From Microcyclospora pomicola (taxonomy: Eukaryota > Ascomycota > Dothideomycetes > Capnodiales): a stretch of 64,000 bases of DNA. The DNA lies in contig NHNY01000017.1 of NCBI GenBank assembly GCA_002786065.1, positions 62,001-126,000 on the forward strand, read 5' to 3'. This document shows, piece by piece, positions 63,629-64,000 of this stretch. Position 1 is the first letter of the stretch; every line of letters begins with the position of its first letter. The position numbers were made by a program, and so were the translations under genes. The notes beneath the pieces were generated by a model. That model saw only the letters and a list, made by a program, of their open reading frames with translations, was not told the DNA's origin and made no database searches.

Positions 63629-64000
63629 ATGCTCAACATGGAGCGTGACGCTTCATCGACTGCGGAGAAACACGAGGACGATCGAGACACAGCAACACCA
63701 CCACCTCTGGACAGTGATGTGGAGAAAGATGCAGAGTCGCAACATGCCACAGCCACCGCACCTGACCCTGCTTCGACAGACGAGAAAGAAGCATTCATAG
63801 TCAAGTTCGAAGATGGTGATCCCACGAACCCCAGGAACTTCAGTTCCTGGTTCAAGGCCTGGATCACGTTCCAGCTAGGCATGCTGGCCATGACCGGCTC
63901 CATGAACAGCTCGATCATCTCTCCCGCCACCGCGGATCTCTCTGAGTACTTAGGCGTCAGTATGGAGGCGACGGTGCTTGCAGTTGCGCTCTACGTCCTA
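63629..64000 (+). CDS. MFS drug:H+ antiporter (DHA1 type), N-terminal part only
   Basis: An open frame of 124 codons runs from ATG 63629 to the window end without a stop. The first 75 residues are an acidic, Glu/Asp/Thr-rich cytosolic tail, ending VKFEDGDPTNPRNFSSWFK, the classic DxDPxNPxNW signature that precedes TM1 in fungal DHA1 multidrug transporters. TM1 follows with FQLGMLAMTGSMNSSIISPA, then TADLSEYLGVSMEATVLAVALYVL leading into TM2. The protein would export drugs or small organic molecules or act as a polyamine-type exporter. The rest lies outside the window. An upstream 5' exon cannot be excluded. Confidence 0.85.
   Translation, partial: MLNMERDASSTAEKHEDDRDTATPPPLDSDVEKDAESQHATATAPDPASTDEKEAFIVKFEDGDPTNPRNFSSWFKAWITFQLGMLAMTGSMNSSIISPATADLSEYLGVSMEATVLAVALYVL

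Noticed and set aside
1-64000. Secondary-metabolite or catabolic gene cluster
   Set aside because: The three transporters and the two metabolic enzymes lie apart among housekeeping genes. There is no backbone synthase (PKS, NRPS, terpene cyclase), P450 or pathway-specific regulator.
1-64000. CRISPR array, prokaryotic operon or phage-like region
   Set aside because: The window is clearly eukaryotic (spliced fungal genes). No spaced repeats or phage genes were seen.

Overview
The window looks like nuclear DNA of a filamentous ascomycete (Pezizomycotina), most likely a Dothideomycete. The reasons are short GT-AG introns of about 50-130 bp, high gene density on both strands, fungal-specific families (Kre6-type glucan synthesis protein, chitin synthase tail, Rrn5-like, Rrg7, Spo7, Pep7), and one AT-rich Fot1/pogo-type transposon with RIP-like decay. 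I rebuilt 29 protein genes, two of them cut by a window edge, plus one doubtful small gene. Splice sites were read by eye from donor and acceptor consensus, reading phase and family alignment from memory. No search was run.

Layout. 1-11 kb: chitin synthase C-terminus (+), KRE6/SKN1 glucan synthesis protein (+), a tail-anchored PNPOx-like FMN protein (-), an unnamed four-TM protein (-). 11-19 kb: mitochondrial ferredoxin/adrenodoxin reductase (+), a six-exon sugar-type MFS transporter (-), a gene-poor 2.2 kb stretch, Spc24 (-). 19-24 kb: FIS1 (+), an F-box-like protein (-), an Rrn5-like factor (-). 25-33 kb: BST1 GPI-inositol deacylase (+), an unknown disordered protein (-), MED21 (-), RRG7 (+). 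33-39 kb: class V aminotransferase (+), glycolipid transfer protein (-), tartrate/malate-type dehydrogenase (+), IMP2 protease (-), a doubtful small ORF (+). 39-45 kb: Dal5-like MFS transporter (+), Fot1-like transposon, YEN1/GEN1 resolvase (+). 45-54 kb: PEP7/VAC1 (-), MET8 (+), METTL16-like RNA methyltransferase (+), LSB6 type II PI4-kinase (+). 54-64 kb: HIRAN-SNF2-RING helicase (+), Ydl183c-like K+/H+ exchange-related protein (-), CLD1/ABHD5-like hydrolase (-), SPO7 (+), and the start of a DHA1-type MFS transporter (+).

The genes do not form a metabolic cluster or an operon-like system. Functional themes recur by chance or loose association: mitochondrial biogenesis (ARH1, FIS1, RRG7, IMP2, Ydl183c-like, CLD1-like), cell wall (chitin synthase, KRE6), endomembrane lipid signalling (PEP7, LSB6, BST1, GLTP, SPO7) and genome maintenance (SPC24, YEN1, HLTF/Rad5-like). 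Several close divergent pairs probably share promoters (four-TM gene/ARH1, SPC24/FIS1, MED21/RRG7, PEP7/MET8).

The most interesting items are the internally deleted, RIP-decayed Fot1-like element 205 bp upstream of the YEN1 start codon, a 23-nt microexon in PEP7, a probable non-AUG-initiated mitochondrial presequence on the CLD1-like hydrolase, a membrane-anchored PNPOx-like protein, and an uncharacterised four-TM protein with a long disordered tail. I found no convincing new multi-gene system.
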